Shown one piece after another: positions 63,888 to 64,000 of a DNA stretch of 64,000 nt. The translations under genes were made by a program, and so were the position numbers. The notes below the pieces were generated by a model that had not been told where the DNA came from, made no database searches, and was given only the letters and a program-made list of their open reading frames with translations. Position 1 is the first letter of the stretch; each line of letters opens with the position of its first letter. Origin of the DNA: Paracoccaceae bacterium. Lineage in GTDB: Bacteria > Pseudomonadota > Alphaproteobacteria > Rhodobacterales > Rhodobacteraceae. The stretch is taken from NCBI GenBank assembly GCA_003567315.1, contig PWZT01000037.1:1-64000 (forward strand), read 5' to 3'.

Positions 63888-64000
63888 ATGCAGAGCCGTG
63901 ATTTGAAGCCACACTGCACTGTGAGATCTGACAGAATCGACATTATCGCGCTCTATGTGCTGCTCGCGCTCGCCATCGCTGGGCTTGTGCTGGCCAGCGT
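63888..64000 (+). CDS. Start of an unidentified membrane protein, cut by the window edge
   Basis: An open frame from ATG 63888 (or GTG 63921) runs off the right edge. It begins with basic residues and then a hydrophobic helix (IDIIALYVLLALAIAGLVLA), a signal or membrane anchor. Too little is visible to name it. Confidence 0.4.
   Translation, partial: MQSRDLKPHCTVRSDRIDIIALYVLLALAIAGLVLAS

Noticed and set aside
1-64000. tRNA, tmRNA or rRNA genes
   Set aside because: I scanned intergenic regions for tRNA-like cloverleaf ends and found none; RNase P RNA is the only stable RNA gene I can support.

Overview
The window is a GC-rich chromosomal segment of an alphaproteobacterium, almost certainly order Rhodobacterales (Rhodobacter/Roseobacter-type). 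The evidence is gene content and order: dusB-ntrB-ntrC-ntrY-ntrX-trkA-trkH-hfq-hflX in one strand block, an extended ribosomal protein L21, tatABC followed by a DUF815 ATPase, sdhC-sdhD-sdhA-small lipoprotein-sdhB, and ethylmalonyl-CoA-pathway-type genes (malyl-CoA thioesterase and mesaconyl-CoA hydratase).

Layout. 1-4475 is accessory DNA: the end of an IS21-like element has cut a large COG1205/DruE-like helicase, which is preceded in its operon by a WYL-domain (BrxR-like) regulator with a repeat-type candidate operator; an AlpA-like DNA-binding gene and about 740 bp of decayed DNA follow. 4476-11132 holds a lone FliM/FliN-type protein, a lytic-transglycosylase-like lipoprotein, gatB, a repeat-rich TPR gene split by an in-frame TAA, rpmG and the RNase P RNA gene. 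11133-18260 holds a DUF2235 hydrolase, surE-pcm-nlpD, eda, two tandem L,D-transpeptidases and a class I glutamine amidotransferase. 18351-23307 runs on the minus strand: two acetyltransferases, rpmA/rplU with a clear promoter and terminator, and DUF815-tatC-tatB-tatA. 23442-36420 is a long minus-strand block: a diguanylate cyclase, hflX-hfq, trkH-trkA, and the two nitrogen two-component systems ntrXY and ntrCB with dusB. 36593-42538 is isoprenoid and phospholipid synthesis (ispDF-pgpA-cinA), a Coq10/RatA-like START protein, hpt, two c-type cytochromes and an AI-2E-type permease. 42543-50166 holds folate ligase, gmk, yicC, a PAS protein with a CtrA-type site, hisA, an AlkD-like protein, glmS and glmU. 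50378-54718 holds three tandem universal stress proteins behind an FNR-type box, a RACo-like ferredoxin/ASKHA protein and a very acidic membrane-anchored protein. 54912-64000 holds infC with a non-ATG start, mcl2, NnrU, DUF1737, mch, the sdh operon with twin palindromic operators, and a CBS-domain membrane protein.

Most of the window is housekeeping. The unusual parts are the interrupted defence-like module at the left edge, the nonsense-split TPR repeat gene, several regulatory sites readable directly from sequence (CtrA, FNR, sdh twin operator), the ATA start of infC, and NtrC/NtrX proteins lacking the sigma-54 contact loop.
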